Origin: Melieria omissa
Taxonomy: Eukaryota > Arthropoda > Insecta > Diptera > Ulidiidae
Direction: 5' to 3'
DNA: 64,000 bases
NCBI GenBank assembly: GCA_963971225.1
Contig: OZ020270.1
Location: 14,681,817-14,745,816 of the forward strand
Shown: positions 31,672-43,281 of the stretch, in pieces
Numbering within the stretch: the first letter of the stretch is position 1
Layout of the letters: every line of letters begins with the position of its first letter
Notes under the pieces: generated by a model
Told to the model about the DNA's origin: nothing
The model's database searches: none
Seen by the model: the letters and a program-made list of their open reading frames with translations, nothing else
Position numbers and translations under genes: made by a program

Positions 31672-31689
31672 CTCTTGCCGTTGGGCGCC
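31672..31689 (-). other. Gypsy-1 primer binding site and leader
   Basis: Directly after the 5' LTR on the minus strand the text reads TGGCGCCCAACGGCAAGA (the TGG overlaps the LTR end). TGGCGCCCAACG matches the site used with tRNA-Lys primers in gypsy-type elements. The rest of the leader, to 31,376, has short CCTTGTGGTT-like repeats (31,560-31,640) and no gene. Confidence 0.7.
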
Positions 31690-32105
31690 AATTATTACAA
31701 GTTGACTCGATTGGCTCTTTAGAGCAAATTATTACAAGTTGACTCGATTGGCTCTTTAGAGCACAACCATTTATTGTCGCTGTTCTGCTAAGACTACTAT
31801 TCTTACAAAATATTTTACTTAACCTAAGCTCGTGTGCGGTCGCCGTCGCGCAACCGTCAGCCCTTTCTCTGCCGTCAACGCTTATTCCGATCACTGCGTA
31901 GTCGCCGGCCGTTGCGTAGCTGTCAGCAATTCGCGCAGCGGTCGATGCCTCTGCTGACCATTGCACGATCGATATTTTTCCGCTCAATGGTCTGCGCCGG
32001 CAACGGCATGCGGTGTCGGGTTTCCCGCAGTTTGTCGGCCGCTGATCAGGCCCGCCACTAGCGCTTTCTCGGGGGGCGTTGGTTGCGGACAATTTGGTGT
32101 TAACT
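31690..32105 (-). repeat. Gypsy-1 5' LTR
   Basis: 416 bp, AGTTA start (32,105) and AATT end (31,690), same length as the 3' LTR and differing at about four positions that I noticed (for example TATTTTAC versus TAATTTAC near 31,810). The 37-bp internal duplication is present here too, so it belongs to the family and not to this copy. Confidence 0.93.
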
Positions 32106-32517
32106 TATACATATTGAAACGAAAAGGCACTCTTTGCTGTGCATGAACGCGTTTGCAAGCATACTTTTAGGCATGTACTTTGAAGTAACGCAAAACTGTT
32201 ATAAATTCGTTTGGTATAGTTCGATATGGCAAGGATGGTTCTCGAAGAAATGGGCTGTGCGAGAATGGTCCAGCGCTTTCCAATTAGAAGTTGCAAGAAA
32301 CTTCGGCGCGATAAGAAAACTGGTATAAAAGCAGCAAAGCGCATCGGAATGGGTCGAGTCTGTGTTGAGCAAGCAAAGTGGTAACAAGTGTAGATACAAG
32401 CGAAGTGTAAATCTGTAAATAACGTGATTGTTAATTTTTGCTGAGTAATTGAAATTGTTTTATTTTCAAATACAATCAAAACGAACCGTCGATAACGAAC
32501 TGTGGAACTTCGTAACA
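32106..32517 (+). repeat. Gypsy-2 5' LTR (start uncertain)
   Basis: The stretch has GGTATAAAAGCAGC at about 32,323 (a TATA box), GAAGTGTAAATCTGTAAATAACGTGA, TTTTATTTTCAAAT, and ends GAACTTCGTAACA at 32,517. The same landmarks in the same order occur in 49,246-49,672. Its left edge is lost at the Gypsy-1 insertion. Confidence 0.65.
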
Positions 32518-32518
32518 T

Positions 32519-32538
32519 TTGGTGTCAAAAGTGGGATT
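32519..32538 (+). other. Gypsy-2 primer binding site
   Basis: TTGGTGTCAAAAGTGGGATT follows the LTR end directly. The TGGTGTC.AAGTGGGATT pattern matches the 3' end complement of tRNA-Leu used by Mdg3-type elements, with about one mismatch. From memory, not checked. Confidence 0.6.
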
Positions 32539-32583
32539 GTGTTACTGAAGATAAAAAATAAATAAAATTATAAAAACGCAGAC

Positions 32584-33922
32584 ATGGTTAAACTCGAGCT
32601 GCTGAAGGTGGACCAGCTGAAGAAGGAGCTGGCTGCCTGGAATTTGCCGACTGGTGGCGGTACAGTGGAGCTGCAGCTGCGCTTGCGAGACGCGTGTGAA
32701 TCACGAGGCATCGATTGGGCTGCACACGAGTTCGGGACGCAGGAACAAGAGGCGTCGGCCAAAGTGGAGGAATCGGCTGCGGGTGCTGCGGCGATGCAAA
32801 GTGCGGCTGCAGCGGCTGCGCCACCACAAGCAATGGACATGAGCCAGCTTATGATTGCCATGAGAGGCATGTTTCAGGAAACTTCTGCGAAAATTGAGAA
32901 TTCCAGTCGTGAAAATCGCGAAATTTCGGCGCAAATGGCAACGAAAATCGAAACTACGAACCGAGAAGTAGCAGAGCGAACGGAAACCAAGCTTCAGGAA
33001 AATTCTGCGCGCTTGGAGCAGAAAGTGGAAGAGATTTCGAACAGGATTAATGTGAAAGTTGAGCACCTGGAGACGCGAGTAGAACATTTAGACAAACGGG
33101 TTGACAGTCTGGAGGTTTCGGTAAACAGAACAGCCGGTTCCGGAAAGTTTCGCCACCCGAACAGAAGTGCCTACTTATGATGGTGCTACGCCGTTCGATA
33201 CATTCAAACTGCAATTCGACTTAGCTGCTTTGGAAAATCAGTGGACCGATATCAGGAAGGGTCGGAAATTGGCACTGGCGCTGAAAGGTCCTGCGGCTGA
33301 GGTAATGCAATCAGTTCCGGAATGTTCGAGAAGTGATTATAAGGCCGTCATGAGAGTGTTGGCAGCGAAGTACAGCAACGAGCACAACCATACGCTATAC
33401 TACTGTGAGCTGAAGAACCGCAGACAAAGAGCCAGCGAGGCGCTGCAGACATATGCAGCAGACATTGAGCGTCTCGTACAGTTGTGCTACCCAAAATTCG
33501 GCGCTGATGATCTCGAAAGGATGAAGATTGAGTCGTTCATTGAAGGTCTTCATGATCCGGAAACACGTCGCAGTGCGTTGATGATGGCCAAGCCGACATT
33601 TAAGGAAACGGTGACCAGCGCGATGACATATGAGGCGACATGGATTGGGAGCAGCCGGTATGCACCTGCAAGGATACGCCAAATCCAGCCGGACAGCGAT
33701 ATTTCGATCCAGGCCATAAGCTCTGAGACACCGGGCAGCCCACGTGTTGTCTCCTCTAAAGTTGTTTGCTGGACATGTGGCAAGCAGGGTCACATATCAC
33801 GAGATTGCCGCCAACGAAAGAGGCGTTTCCGTTCTCGATCGCAGTCGCCTGAAGCGAGGGATACTGACGATCGAGGCTCAGCCAGCAAGCGCAGGGCTGA
33901 GGACAACGAGTCGTTAAACTAA
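32584..33922 (+). pseudogene. Gypsy-2 gag (one frameshift)
   Basis: Two frames: 32,584-33,180 (198 residues) and 33,167-33,922 (251 residues), joined by a frameshift near 33,150. The N terminus has a SAP-like helix pair (VDQLKKELAAWNLPTGGGTV), then an Ala-rich linker and a long coiled coil (about residues 90-180). The second frame is the capsid (YDGATPFDTFKLQFDLAA), a CCHC knuckle CWTCGKQGHISRDC and an Arg/Ser-rich tail. Gag proteins of this layout assemble the particle and bind genomic RNA. Confidence 0.87.
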
Positions 33923-36235
33923 AACGGGTCAGCCCAAAGGGGCGTGAGCCGATCCCCACGACCTGCTGCCCCACCGTCCTTGTCTCGCAGTTGAAACGAC
34001 AACCCAGCAGCTTGGCGATTGAAGGAAGGTTAGGGTTAGGTAGGGAAGGGTGTGTGCGGCAGGACCGCACTTCCACTCGGAGGCCACAATGGCCCATTGT
34101 GAATCCCTTCTTATGGTGTTCTGGAGCCAACCAATAGTCTCAGTCAAGGGGAAACCAGTTCGACCTCTTAATGAAGGAGAGCAGATTCGAGATTTCGACT
34201 TTCGCTGCGCAAGCCAGGTCTGTCAGGAACCTTGACCCCAAGGTGCGGAGTCGGCGTTCCTGCAGAGCCGGGCAGTGGCACAGGAAGTGTTGTATCGTTT
34301 CTACTTCTTCTTCATCTCCACAGCTACGGCAGACATCACCGGACGAGAGGCGCCATTTGGTAAGCATAGATCCAATAGCGCAGTGTCCGGTGATGACTCC
34401 AACGAGCTGTCGAATAGACGTACGACTCCGGGATAGTACGAATCGTGTTTTCGTCAAAGAGAGGGAGGGCCACAGTGCCCGGCAGGTGCCGCAGTCGGTC
34501 CTGGTACGCCATGACGACTCAATTTCCTTTTTGGTCAACCTGTCAATATACATGTACAGGGCAGATATCGGAGGAAACACAGAGGTATCCACTTCGGTGG
34601 CAGACAAAGCCACCCCTTTTCTTGCCATCTCGTCCGCTGCTTCGTTCCCTGCCACTCCTGAGTGGCCCGGAACCCAACAGAGAGTGACCTGGTGGTGCCC
34701 AATGCCTTGAAGTGCGGTGCGACACCTCTGCACTACCTTTGATTTCACAACAACTGATTCCAGCGCTCTTAGCGCCGCCTGACTATCCACGAAAATTGTG
34801 ACATCTGTGGGTGGTAACCCACTGTCACGGATAAGTTCGGCAGCCTTCCAAATTGCATAGATCTCTGCTTGGAAAATACTGCAGAGGTCCGGCAGTCTGA
34901 ATGACATGCGTGTCTGCAGTACATCGGAGTAGAGACCAGCTCCAGTACCTTCCTCCATTTTGGAGCCGTCGGTGAAAACGGTGATAGAAGCGTCTCTCAT
35001 CGCACCTGTCACCTCCCATTCCTCCCTTGTGGGATATGAGGCTAGTGCTCGCGTGTCGAAATCCAGGTATGGGATCAGATAGTCCGTGCAGGAATCCACC
35101 TGATAACCGATATCCGGCTTCGCGAAAGACTTTAGAATTCCAGAGTGCCCATAAGCGTGTTGCCTCCACAAGTTGGCTTCCCTCAATCTGAGAGCGCTTT
35201 AAGCAGCGCAACACTTAATGAACTGCTCAATCGGGTGGAGGTGCAAGATCACCTCCAGCCCGGCCTGGGGGGTGCTTTTGACAGTGCCTGCTATTCCCAT
35301 AGCCGCTAGTCTCTGCACCTTCGTCAGTTTCGTTACCAGGGTCTTGGTGCCCGTAGCCGGCCACCAGACAATGGCTCCGTAACTTAGGATCGGCCGTATA
35401 ATCGCAGTGTACATCCAATGAACGATAGTCGGCTGCAATCCCCACTTTTTCCCGAAAGTCCTTTTACAAATGTAAAAAGCATTCAGGCTCTTTTTCACCC
35501 GCTCTTCCACATTGCGCCCCCAAGAGAGCTTGGAGTCAAGTATGGTGCCAAGGTATTTAGCCTCGGGTGATAGGGTGAGAGTAGTGCCGCCAAGTTTAGG
35601 CAGCTCAAACTTCGGTATTTTGTATTTCCGGGTGAACAGTACCAAAACAGTCTTAGAGGGATTAACCCCTAGACCGTTAAGCTCTGCCCACCTGGAAAGT
35701 TCCTTTAGAGCAGACTCCATGAGATCACTGATTGTGGACAGAAATCTTCCAGGGATCAGGATAGTGACGTCGTCTGCATATGCTACTACTCGTAGCCTCC
35801 TGGTTTCGAAGATCTCGAGGATGCTATTTACTACAAGGAGCCACAGCAGAGGCGAAAGAACACCCCCTTGTAGTGTGCCCCTTGTAGTAAGTTTCCTCAC
35901 TGAGCACAGGCCTAGGTTAGAGTGGACCCTTCTGCTACTGAGCATGTCACTGGTCCACTTTACCACCTTCTCATGAACTTCGAACTTTCTAAGTGCGTTG
36001 ATTATAGCCTCCAAGGTAACGTTATTAAAGGCTCCCTCGATATCGAGGAAAGCGGCTAACGTGTACTCCTTAGATTTCAGCGATCTTTCGATCGTCTGAA
36101 CGACCTCATGCAGGGCGCTGTCGACAGATTTTCCCCTGCAATACGCATGTTGCGCCTTGCAGAGTCCTCTGGACTGTGCCACTTCTCTAATATGGACGTC
36201 TACCAGCCGTTCAAGAGTCTTAAGTAAGAACGATG

Positions 36236-37853
36236 GGCTTAAGTGCAGAATAGCGTACCCCCGTGAAAAAAATTAATAAGTATGCCTTTACAAAGAAGTT
36301 TCGCTCCTGAGTCTAACAAACTAAAAATTTTGCCGGGGAAACGCCTACAAAAGGCGTGGCACGGGGTCAAAGTTCAAAACTTTTATCAAAATAACTCATT
36401 CAATTTTCAATCGATTTATATGATATGGGTATCAAACGAAAGGTCTTTTTCATACCTTTATTTTGGTGTACCACATTATATACTTTGTATGTACGAGTAA
36501 AAAATTATAAGCAAAAAATTATTTTTTTTTTATAAAATTTACAAAACCCGATTTTTTTCTCGAAAAAAACCTAAATAAAGATATAATAAATTTGTTACCA
36601 TATATTCTCTACGGAATTCCCTTTACAATGAAATATAGAACATTTTAACTTTTTTTGTTTTTATATTTAAATTTATATTGAGTTAAAAGAATGTGCCTGC
36701 AAGGGGATTCTACGGTTTCCGTGGCGCCGCCATTTGATGATGTTTTTAGATAGATTGACCGAAAGTAAATCGAAAATGAAGAATAAAATTTTTCGATATC
36801 TCGCTTTGTTTTCGAGATATCGAGGTTCAAAGTTTTTATATTTCCATATTGTGCACACCTGACTGTTGCCTAATGTGGTGGTGACTCCCATGAGGGTTAT
36901 TTTTCATGCGCCCCGGCCGAAGGCCGGCCACCTGGGGAAAACTTATTGTCAAAAAAACTATGGCTTGGAACTATGGATTTGAACAAAAAATACTGTGCAC
37001 ACCTGACTGTTGCCTGATGTGGTGGTGACTCCCATGAGGGTTATTTTTCATGCGCCCCGGCCGAAGGCCGGCCACCTGGGAAAAACTTATTGCCAAAAAA
37101 ACTATGGCTTGGAACTATGGATTTGAACAAAAAATACTGTGCACACCTGACTGTTGCCTGATGTGGTTGTGACTCCCATGAGGGTTATTTTTCATGCGCC
37201 CCGGCCGAAGGCCGGCCACCTGGGAAAAACTTATTGCCAAAAAAACTATAGCTTGGAACTATGGATTTGAACAAAAAATACTGTGCACACCTGACTGTTG
37301 CCTGATGTGGTGGTGACTCCCATGAGGGTTATTTTTCAAGCGCCCCGGCCGAAGGCCGGCCACACAAAAGGTACTTGAATGCAGAAATTCTTTGCTTAGG
37401 CGCGATATTTAATTAAAACACGCATTGAAAAAAAACAAAAATGTATGTTTTTATATTTCGTTGAAAAGATAATTCCACAGGCTATAATATAGTGTACATT
37501 TTTTTGTATCTTAATAACGACGTTTTTCTAGAAAAAAATCGGGTTTTGTAAATTTTATAAAAAAAAAATAATTTTTTGCTTATAATTTTTTACTCGTACA
37601 TACAAAGTATATAATGTGGTACACCAAAATAAAGGTATGAAAAAGACCTTTCGTTTGATACCCATATCATATAAATCGATTGAAAATTGAATGAGTTATT
37701 TTGATAAAAGTTTTGAACTTTGACCCCGTGGCACGCCTTTTGTAGGCGTTTCCCCGGCAAAATTTTTAGTTTGTTACATTCACAAAACCAAGCTCTATAC
37801 AGCCAAATTTTTTTTTTTTTTTTCACGAGGGTACGCTATTCTGCACTTGTTCC
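36236..37853. mobile_element. Foldback element, 1,618 bp, with 8-bp target duplication
   Basis: GAACGATG is repeated outside both ends (36,228-36,235 and 37,854-37,861) and the uninterrupted LINE-A copy (5,958-5,965) shows the single original. Ends read GGCTTAAGTGCAGAATAGCG and, complemented, GGAACAAGTGCAGAATAGCG. Inverted arms of about 330-380 bp (36,236-36,600 and 37,490-37,853) enclose an AT-rich spacer and a 144-bp tandem array. No coding capacity. Long arms with internal tandem repeats and an 8-bp duplication suit Mutator-, hAT- or P-related foldback elements; I cannot choose. Confidence 0.9.
36850..37363. repeat. 144-bp tandem array inside the foldback element
   Basis: The unit begins TGTGCACACCTGACTGTTGC at 36,850, 36,994, 37,138 and 37,282, an exact 144-bp period for 3.6 copies. 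Each unit contains a short GC-rich palindrome (GGCCGAAGGCC in CCCCGGCCGAAGGCCGGCC). Units differ by only a few bases. Confidence 0.95.
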
Positions 37854-39533
37854 GAACGATGAAAGGCTGATCGGTCTGTAATCTTTCGCTGTTAAGTGGT
37901 TCACTTTCCCTGCTTTGGGAATGAACACCACCCTAACCTCCTTCCAGGCACGTGGGACATATCCTTGTTGGAGAGATCCACGAAAGATTCTCGTCAGGAC
38001 CTTAACCACCGCCTCCTTAGACCATTGTAGCATAGCAGGAATGACACCATCAGGGCCCGGGGATTTATACGGGCTGAAGGAGTCAATTGCCCATGCCACC
38101 TTGGCTTCGCTAATTATCCTCTGAACTAGACCATCCGGTTGCGGTGTTTGTTGCCTATGCGACGTGGTCGCCTCAGCAACATCCGTGCATCAAGAAGTTC
38201 CTCCCTCGACTCCGTCCATGATCCATCAGATTTCCTGATGCTGCCAGGGGTGTGTGAAACCCCGGCTAGCACCTTACGGAGTCTGGCGGCCTCGTTAACA
38301 TTGTCGAGGGATTCACAGTAATTCCTCCAATCATCCCACTTAGCCGCCCTAATAATTTTCTTAAACTTATTAAAGCTAGCCTTGTAGGCTCCCCAGTCTT
38401 CTTCAGTTTGACTAAGCTTAGCCTTATTGAAGAGACGCCTAGTATCTGTCCTCAGTTGTCTTAGCTCTGGGGTCCACCAAACTGCGTTGGTTTTCCGTGG
38501 AGCTCGACTTTTTGGACACGATTTCTTGAAAGATGTATTAAGAACTTTCGTTAAAAGACTAACTGACCTGTCAATGTTGTTTCTTTCAAAGGTAGCTGTC
38601 GCCTTGCGCGACGCCAGTTTTTCGGAAACTAGTGCACTGAATCTAGGCCAGTTAGTCTTTCTCGGATTCCTATAGGCTGGTGGACTTCCCACCTTCATGG
38701 CCACGGAAAAGACTATCCGGTTGTGGTCCGAAAACGAACATTCCGTCAGTACTTTCCAGTCGACCACAGAGATGGTACTAGAGTCGGTAACCAAGGTTAT
38801 ATCTATAACTTCTTCCCTAACCCTGTTATGGAAGGTTGGCGTATTGCCCCTATTACATAGCATAAGGTTAGAATTAAGAAGAAACTCAAAAATGGACTCA
38901 CCCCTGCTGTTGGTGCCGGAACTTCCCCACTGAACGTGATGAGCGTTGGCGTCACACCCGATGATGAGATCAAGTCTCCGTGATCGGGCGTGCGCAACAA
39001 GGTCCCGGACCTCCTTTGGCGGTGGTTCCTCTCCTTCGAATGGCATGTATGCGGACGAAAGGATAAGGTCATGCCCCTCCATTCGCTCACATGCAGCCAC
39101 ACACAGGTCACCAGTACTGTATTGAGACAAGAGAAACATATTAATGTACTTTCTATAAACAATACAGGCTCGTATCTTACCTTCACCACGCGAATGAAGT
39201 ACTCTGAATTGACTTGACCCCAATCCACAAACACTGTTTCTGACGAGCCAGGGTTCCTGGATTAAGGCCAAGTCAACCTCCTCCTCCTCCAGGAATTGCA
39301 TAAGATCGTGGGTGGCGGCCTTAGAGTGGTGCAGGTTTATCTGCACTACCTTCAGCCTTTCCCTGTGTGGCACGCTCCTTATTGGGGAAACGAGCTTTCA
39401 AGGAACCCAAACCGAACTTGACAATACCAGAGGAGTCTCGTAGATGACTAAAGGACGGTTGGTCAACAGCGACCACGAGGTCCTTACCCGTCTCGTTTTT
39501 GCTAGTAGTGGAGGAAATTACTCTCCACTCTCC

Positions 39534-39958
39534 ATTGAAGGAAAGATAGATGGAAAGTTGTTCGTGTTGACACTGGATACTGGAGCGTCATATTCGATCA
39601 TAAAAAGGAAGCTGCTGAAGAAGTGGGAACCGCTGCATGGCATACAGCTACGGACTGCGGCTGGCGAGCGTGCGCCGGTAAGAGGGAAAGTAACAAAAGC
39701 AATTGCTATCGGCACCAGCCGCCTGGAATATGAGTTCATCGTCGCGGATGTAATGGACGACGTGATTATCGACGTCGATTTCATGATTAGGCCCGGTTTT
39801 ACGCTGGATCTGAAAGAAAATGTGCTGAAGTATGCCAACGTTGAATTCCCCCTGCACACTGGCTATGAGCGAAGCGTGGCGGTAAGGAGAGTTGCCTCGT
39901 GTCAACACCAGAAGATACCAGCGAATTCCGAGGCGATTGTGTGGGCGAAGGTGGACTA
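39534..39958 (+). pseudogene. Gypsy-2 protease
   Basis: The frame reads EGKIDGKLFVLTLDTGASYSII, with the DTGA active site of an aspartic protease, and a VIIDVDFMIRPG block 60 residues later (usually ILGxDFL). It stops at 39,958 and the pol frame continues as 39,899-41,101 in another frame, so a frameshift lies near 39,930. Confidence 0.85.
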
Positions 39959-41590
39959 GGACAATGGGACAAGTCGGCTGTGGGTTGTAGAAGCGCCAAA
40001 ACAAGGATACGAAACATAATAATCGGACGTACATTAGTGGCACCCAAGAAAGGCAAAATACCAGTCAGGATACTCAACCCGCTGAACACACCCAGATATG
40101 TCGAAAAAGATGCGGTCATTGGCCAGTGTAGAGAGGCTGAAGCAGTTGTCAATTGCGAAAGCAGTCCAACCGGAGGAAGCAAGAAAAGCGGTTCTAACAT
40201 GGACGCCATACCGCAGAACCAGTGGAGCAGCGAATTGACAGCCGAGCAGAAACAGAAGGCACGGTCACTCCTGCAGCACTATGGGTCAATATTTGCAACA
40301 GAAGCGGGCGGAAGAACAGCCATAGTGAAGCACAACATCGACACCAGAAGTGCGAAACCTATCCGCCAACCACCAAGACTAGTTCCTCTGGCCAAGAGGG
40401 AAGAGGTCACAAATTTGATTGAAAACATGCATAAAGAAAATGTCATAGAGCCTTCGTCAGGTCCTTGGTGCTCGCCGGTCGTGCTAGTCAAGAAAAAGGA
40501 TGGCAATAACCGGTTTTGTGTGGACTATCGAAAGCTCAATGACGTGACCAAGAAGGACAGCTATCCACTACCTCGGATCGATGACACCCTGGACACACTG
40601 TCAGGCACACAGTGGTTTTCTACGCTCGACTTACGCAGCGGCAAGGAGAAAACAGCTTTTAGTGTTGGCGATGGTGTGTGGCAGTTTACCGTCATGCCGT
40701 TTGGACTCTGCAACGCACCAGCAACATTCGAGCGGCTAATGGAACGTGTGCTTAAAGGGCTGCATTGGCGGACGTGTCTGGTATACCTCGACGACATAAT
40801 CGTGATGGACGAAAGCTTCGACGACCACTTGGAAAAGCTGAAGGAGGTATTTGGGCGAATACAAAACGCCGGCCTTAAACTCAACCCAAAGAAGTGCTCG
40901 CTGTTCCAAAAAGAGGTCAAGTATCTGGGTCACACGGTTTCCGCTCGCGGAGTACATACGGACGAAGGCAAGATCACGGCGGTGAAGGAGTGGCCCCGAC
41001 CACGCAATCTACACGAACTCCGCAGTTTCCTGGGCCTGTGCACATACTACCGAAGATTCGTTCCAGGATTTGCGAACATAGCTGGCGGCTTGCACGACTG
41101 AAGGAAAAATTGTGCACTGCTCCAATTCTGGCCTTCCCCGTGCCTGGAGAGATGTTTGTGCTGGATACAGATGCAAGTGGGCATAGTATTGGTGGTGTGC
41201 TATCACAGATAATAGTTGGCCAAGAACAAGTGATAGCCTACTACAGCAAAATTTTGTCGAAGCCGGAACGCAACTACTGTGTGACACGAAGGGAGTTGCT
41301 CGCAGTATTAGAATGCGTGAAACACCTCCATAAATACCTGTATGGGTAAAAGTTTCGCCTGCGCACAGATCATACGGCATTGAAATGGCTGCTGAACTTT
41401 AAAGATCCGGAAGGCCAGTTGGCGCGGTGGATCGAGCGACTGCAGAGCTACGACTACACGGTAGAGCATCGCAAGGGTAGCAGCCATGGAAATGCCGATG
41501 CCTTGTCACGCCGTCCGTGCAAAACCGAATGCAGGCATTGTTCGCGAGCCGAAAGCAAACAGCAGATAGTGGACGTTCCCCCCACTTGGG
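39899..41590 (+). pseudogene. Gypsy-2 reverse transcriptase and RNase H (broken)
   Basis: RT motifs: RFCVDYRKLNDVTKKD, WFSTLDLRSG, MPFGLCNAPATFERLM, VYLDDII, then KKCSLFQKEVKYLGH. Between DLRSG and KEKTAFSVG about ten conserved residues are missing, an in-frame deletion. Near 41,095 a further deletion changes the frame. RNase H (FVLDTDASGHSIGGVLSQ, RELLAVLECVKH, RTDHTALKWL, GNADALSRR) runs to about 41,560 and contains a TAA at 41,347. LINE-C follows from about 41,590. Confidence 0.88.
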
Positions 41591-41785
41591 TAGGCACCTT
41601 GACGTGGTGTGTTGGCTTAAGTTTTTTAGCAATGATTCACCGGACTTTACTGACCGGAGGCAGCAATTGCGCTGCCTCCTGACAGGGATTCCCATGTTAG
41701 GCAGGCCGGTTGATGAGCGAACGAACTAAGACTTACCCAGTGTACGTCTGTTCCCCAGGTTAGGGGCGGTCGAGTCCGAGTCTTT

Positions 41786-43281
41786 TTGTGCGTGGGATGG
41801 CAGACTCAAAAGAAATCCCACAGGAAAGGGGTGTCTTTCCGTCCGTCTGTCGTGGCCGATGAAAAGAAAAAAGTTACGGTGCAGGGAATCGGATGCCCAG
41901 TGCCGGCGGTAGGTGGTGCGCGAGAAGGCCACCTGGCGTCGATATCCAGCAACTTCTCAGGCTGCGTGGCGGGACCCCAGGCCATGCAGTCTACTAATGC
42001 TACTGGGAAGAAGGCAATGTCGCTACAGCGACAACCAGCCTTGCCAAACGAGGAAAGCCTGGACATAGGTGTTCCAGGTTGGACAGTCTTCGTATTGGTG
42101 CTGCAACCGATGATGAGGCAATCACCTTATCGCAAGGCAGCAGCATCCATACACTAGACCCCGACCTGGAGGCCACTTTGCTGGGTGACCCCGTCAAATA
42201 CCACGAGTGCTGGGAGAACGGCGGAGCAAAAAGCCCGAAAGGCTTACAGGCTCAGTGGAGGCCTCGTCTCTGACTAACAGGGAAAAGCTTCTCATCAAGA
42301 AGCATCAGAGGGTTGTTGCCAAATTTGAGAGGAAAATAGGAACAACCGGAGCTCGGCGGAGCAAGGGAAACCGAAGGTAGCCCACAGCTCCAACGCTACC
42401 CCCTGGGGGAGGAAAGTGCGACGGCAGTCCACGTTACAGCCAACAAGTCACGCAGTGACAAGGCTGCTAAGGACCCAGCCGGCACAGTTCCCTCCACCAG
42501 CGGTAAACCAGCTGGAGCCGCGGCTAACACTGCGGCTGCTGCTGTTCGAGCCGCCAAAGGGGGAAGCAAGCCGGTCAGCACCGAGGGTGGCACCACAAAG
42601 GCGGCAACGGCTACCTCCAAGGTTGGCAAAGCTGCTAAGAGGGCCAGATCGGGTTAGGAAGCTCAGAAGGAAACTAAAAAGCACAAGACTCATCAGTCTA
42701 CCAGCTTTTCAGTCCCAGACGAGTTGCAAGCAGCCGTTATAGACCGAAATGACCCGGCTGGGAAAATCGCAAACTGGCTGCTTGTGGAATCTAAAATCTT
42801 GGACGCCATTATCCGGGCTGATGGGGAAGAAACCATCTTCGACGGGGCAGGCTGGCAGAGGGGCGTCGAGGTCATCGGTTGCGGTAACACGAGATCATTG
42901 GATTTCATCCGTTCCGTAATCGCTGGCCTTGGCGAACTATGGTCAGGCGCCAAGTTGGAGGTCGTATCGCGCTACATTCTCCCTTTGAGACCTGTAATCT
43001 CGGTATGGATTCCGTCCCCGATACCGGCGGCGGAGTCTATGCTGAAGGTTATAGGCGTTCAAAACAAGGAACTGGCGATCCAAAACTGGAGAATAGTGAC
43101 CAACTCCAAGAGCAAGAACGGCGTGGGAAATGATGTGACGTTCGCTATCGATCGCCAATCATACAGCCACCTCATTCAACGCTCTGGAGCCATCAAGTTC
43201 GGGTTGGGTTCCGTCAAGGCGCGTTTTCCGGGACACCGTGAACAAGCCGCAGAGGGAACTGCTACGAGTGGTGCAAATTAA
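41786..43281 (+). pseudogene. LINE-C ORF1 (degenerate)
   Basis: The N-terminal part is in several frames (41,786-42,157, 42,416-42,660), with text resembling LINE-A ORF1 such as GCVAGPQAMQSTNATGKK. The C-terminal domain is open at 42,724-43,281 (VIGCGNTRSLDFIRSVIAGL, LPLRPVISVWIP, AIKFGLGSVKARFP), aligning with residues about 350-520 of LINE-A ORF1. That the C-terminal domain is the conserved part supports a functional fold there. Confidence 0.78.

Larger units (their letters stand above)
19809..32105 (-). mobile_element. Gypsy-1: errantivirus-like LTR retrotransposon with env, TATA target duplication
   Basis: The element is read on the minus strand. Its 416-bp LTRs at 31,690-32,105 (5') and 19,809-20,224 (3') start AGTTA and end AATT, and TATA flanks both ends (19,805-19,808 and 32,106-32,109), as in the 17.6/297 group. 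I count four substitutions between the LTRs, so insertion is fairly recent. Order: LTR, PBS, gag, protease, RT, RNase H, integrase, env, LTR. The 12.3-kb span includes a P element (24,218-28,072) and a 2.1-kb tandem duplication; pol and env carry several frameshifts, so it cannot be autonomous. Confidence 0.93.
34140..39373 (-). pseudogene. LINE-A ORF2, truncated copy (multiple lesions)
   Basis: Pieces: endonuclease and linker at 38,126-39,373, RT start at 37,836-38,099, RT remainder at 35,199-36,235, RNase H and C-terminal knuckle at 34,140-35,186. Lesions differ from the full copy: a 28-bp deletion after 38,190 shifts the frame, a stop (TAA) near 35,200 splits RT from RNase H, the RT TPQG motif reads TLQG, and the foldback element cuts the RT at 36,235. 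The 5-bp site deleted in the full copy is intact here. RT YADD and RNase H residues are kept. Confidence 0.9.
34028..39533 (-). mobile_element. LINE-A, 5'-truncated copy in Gypsy-2, 10-bp target duplication
   Basis: ATTGAAGGAA flanks the insertion (34,018-34,027 and 39,534-39,543), and the Gypsy-2 protease frame reads through once one repeat and the LINE are removed. The 3' end (minus strand) is the same CCTAACCCTAACC as the full copy. At the 5' side only the last 71 codons of ORF1 remain, so reverse transcription stopped early. A foldback element sits inside at 36,236-37,853. Identity to the full copy is high, with scattered substitutions. Confidence 0.93.

Noticed and set aside
36850..37363. 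Regular repeats read as a CRISPR array.
   Set aside because: The units are contiguous 144-bp tandem repeats without spacers, in a eukaryotic transposon.
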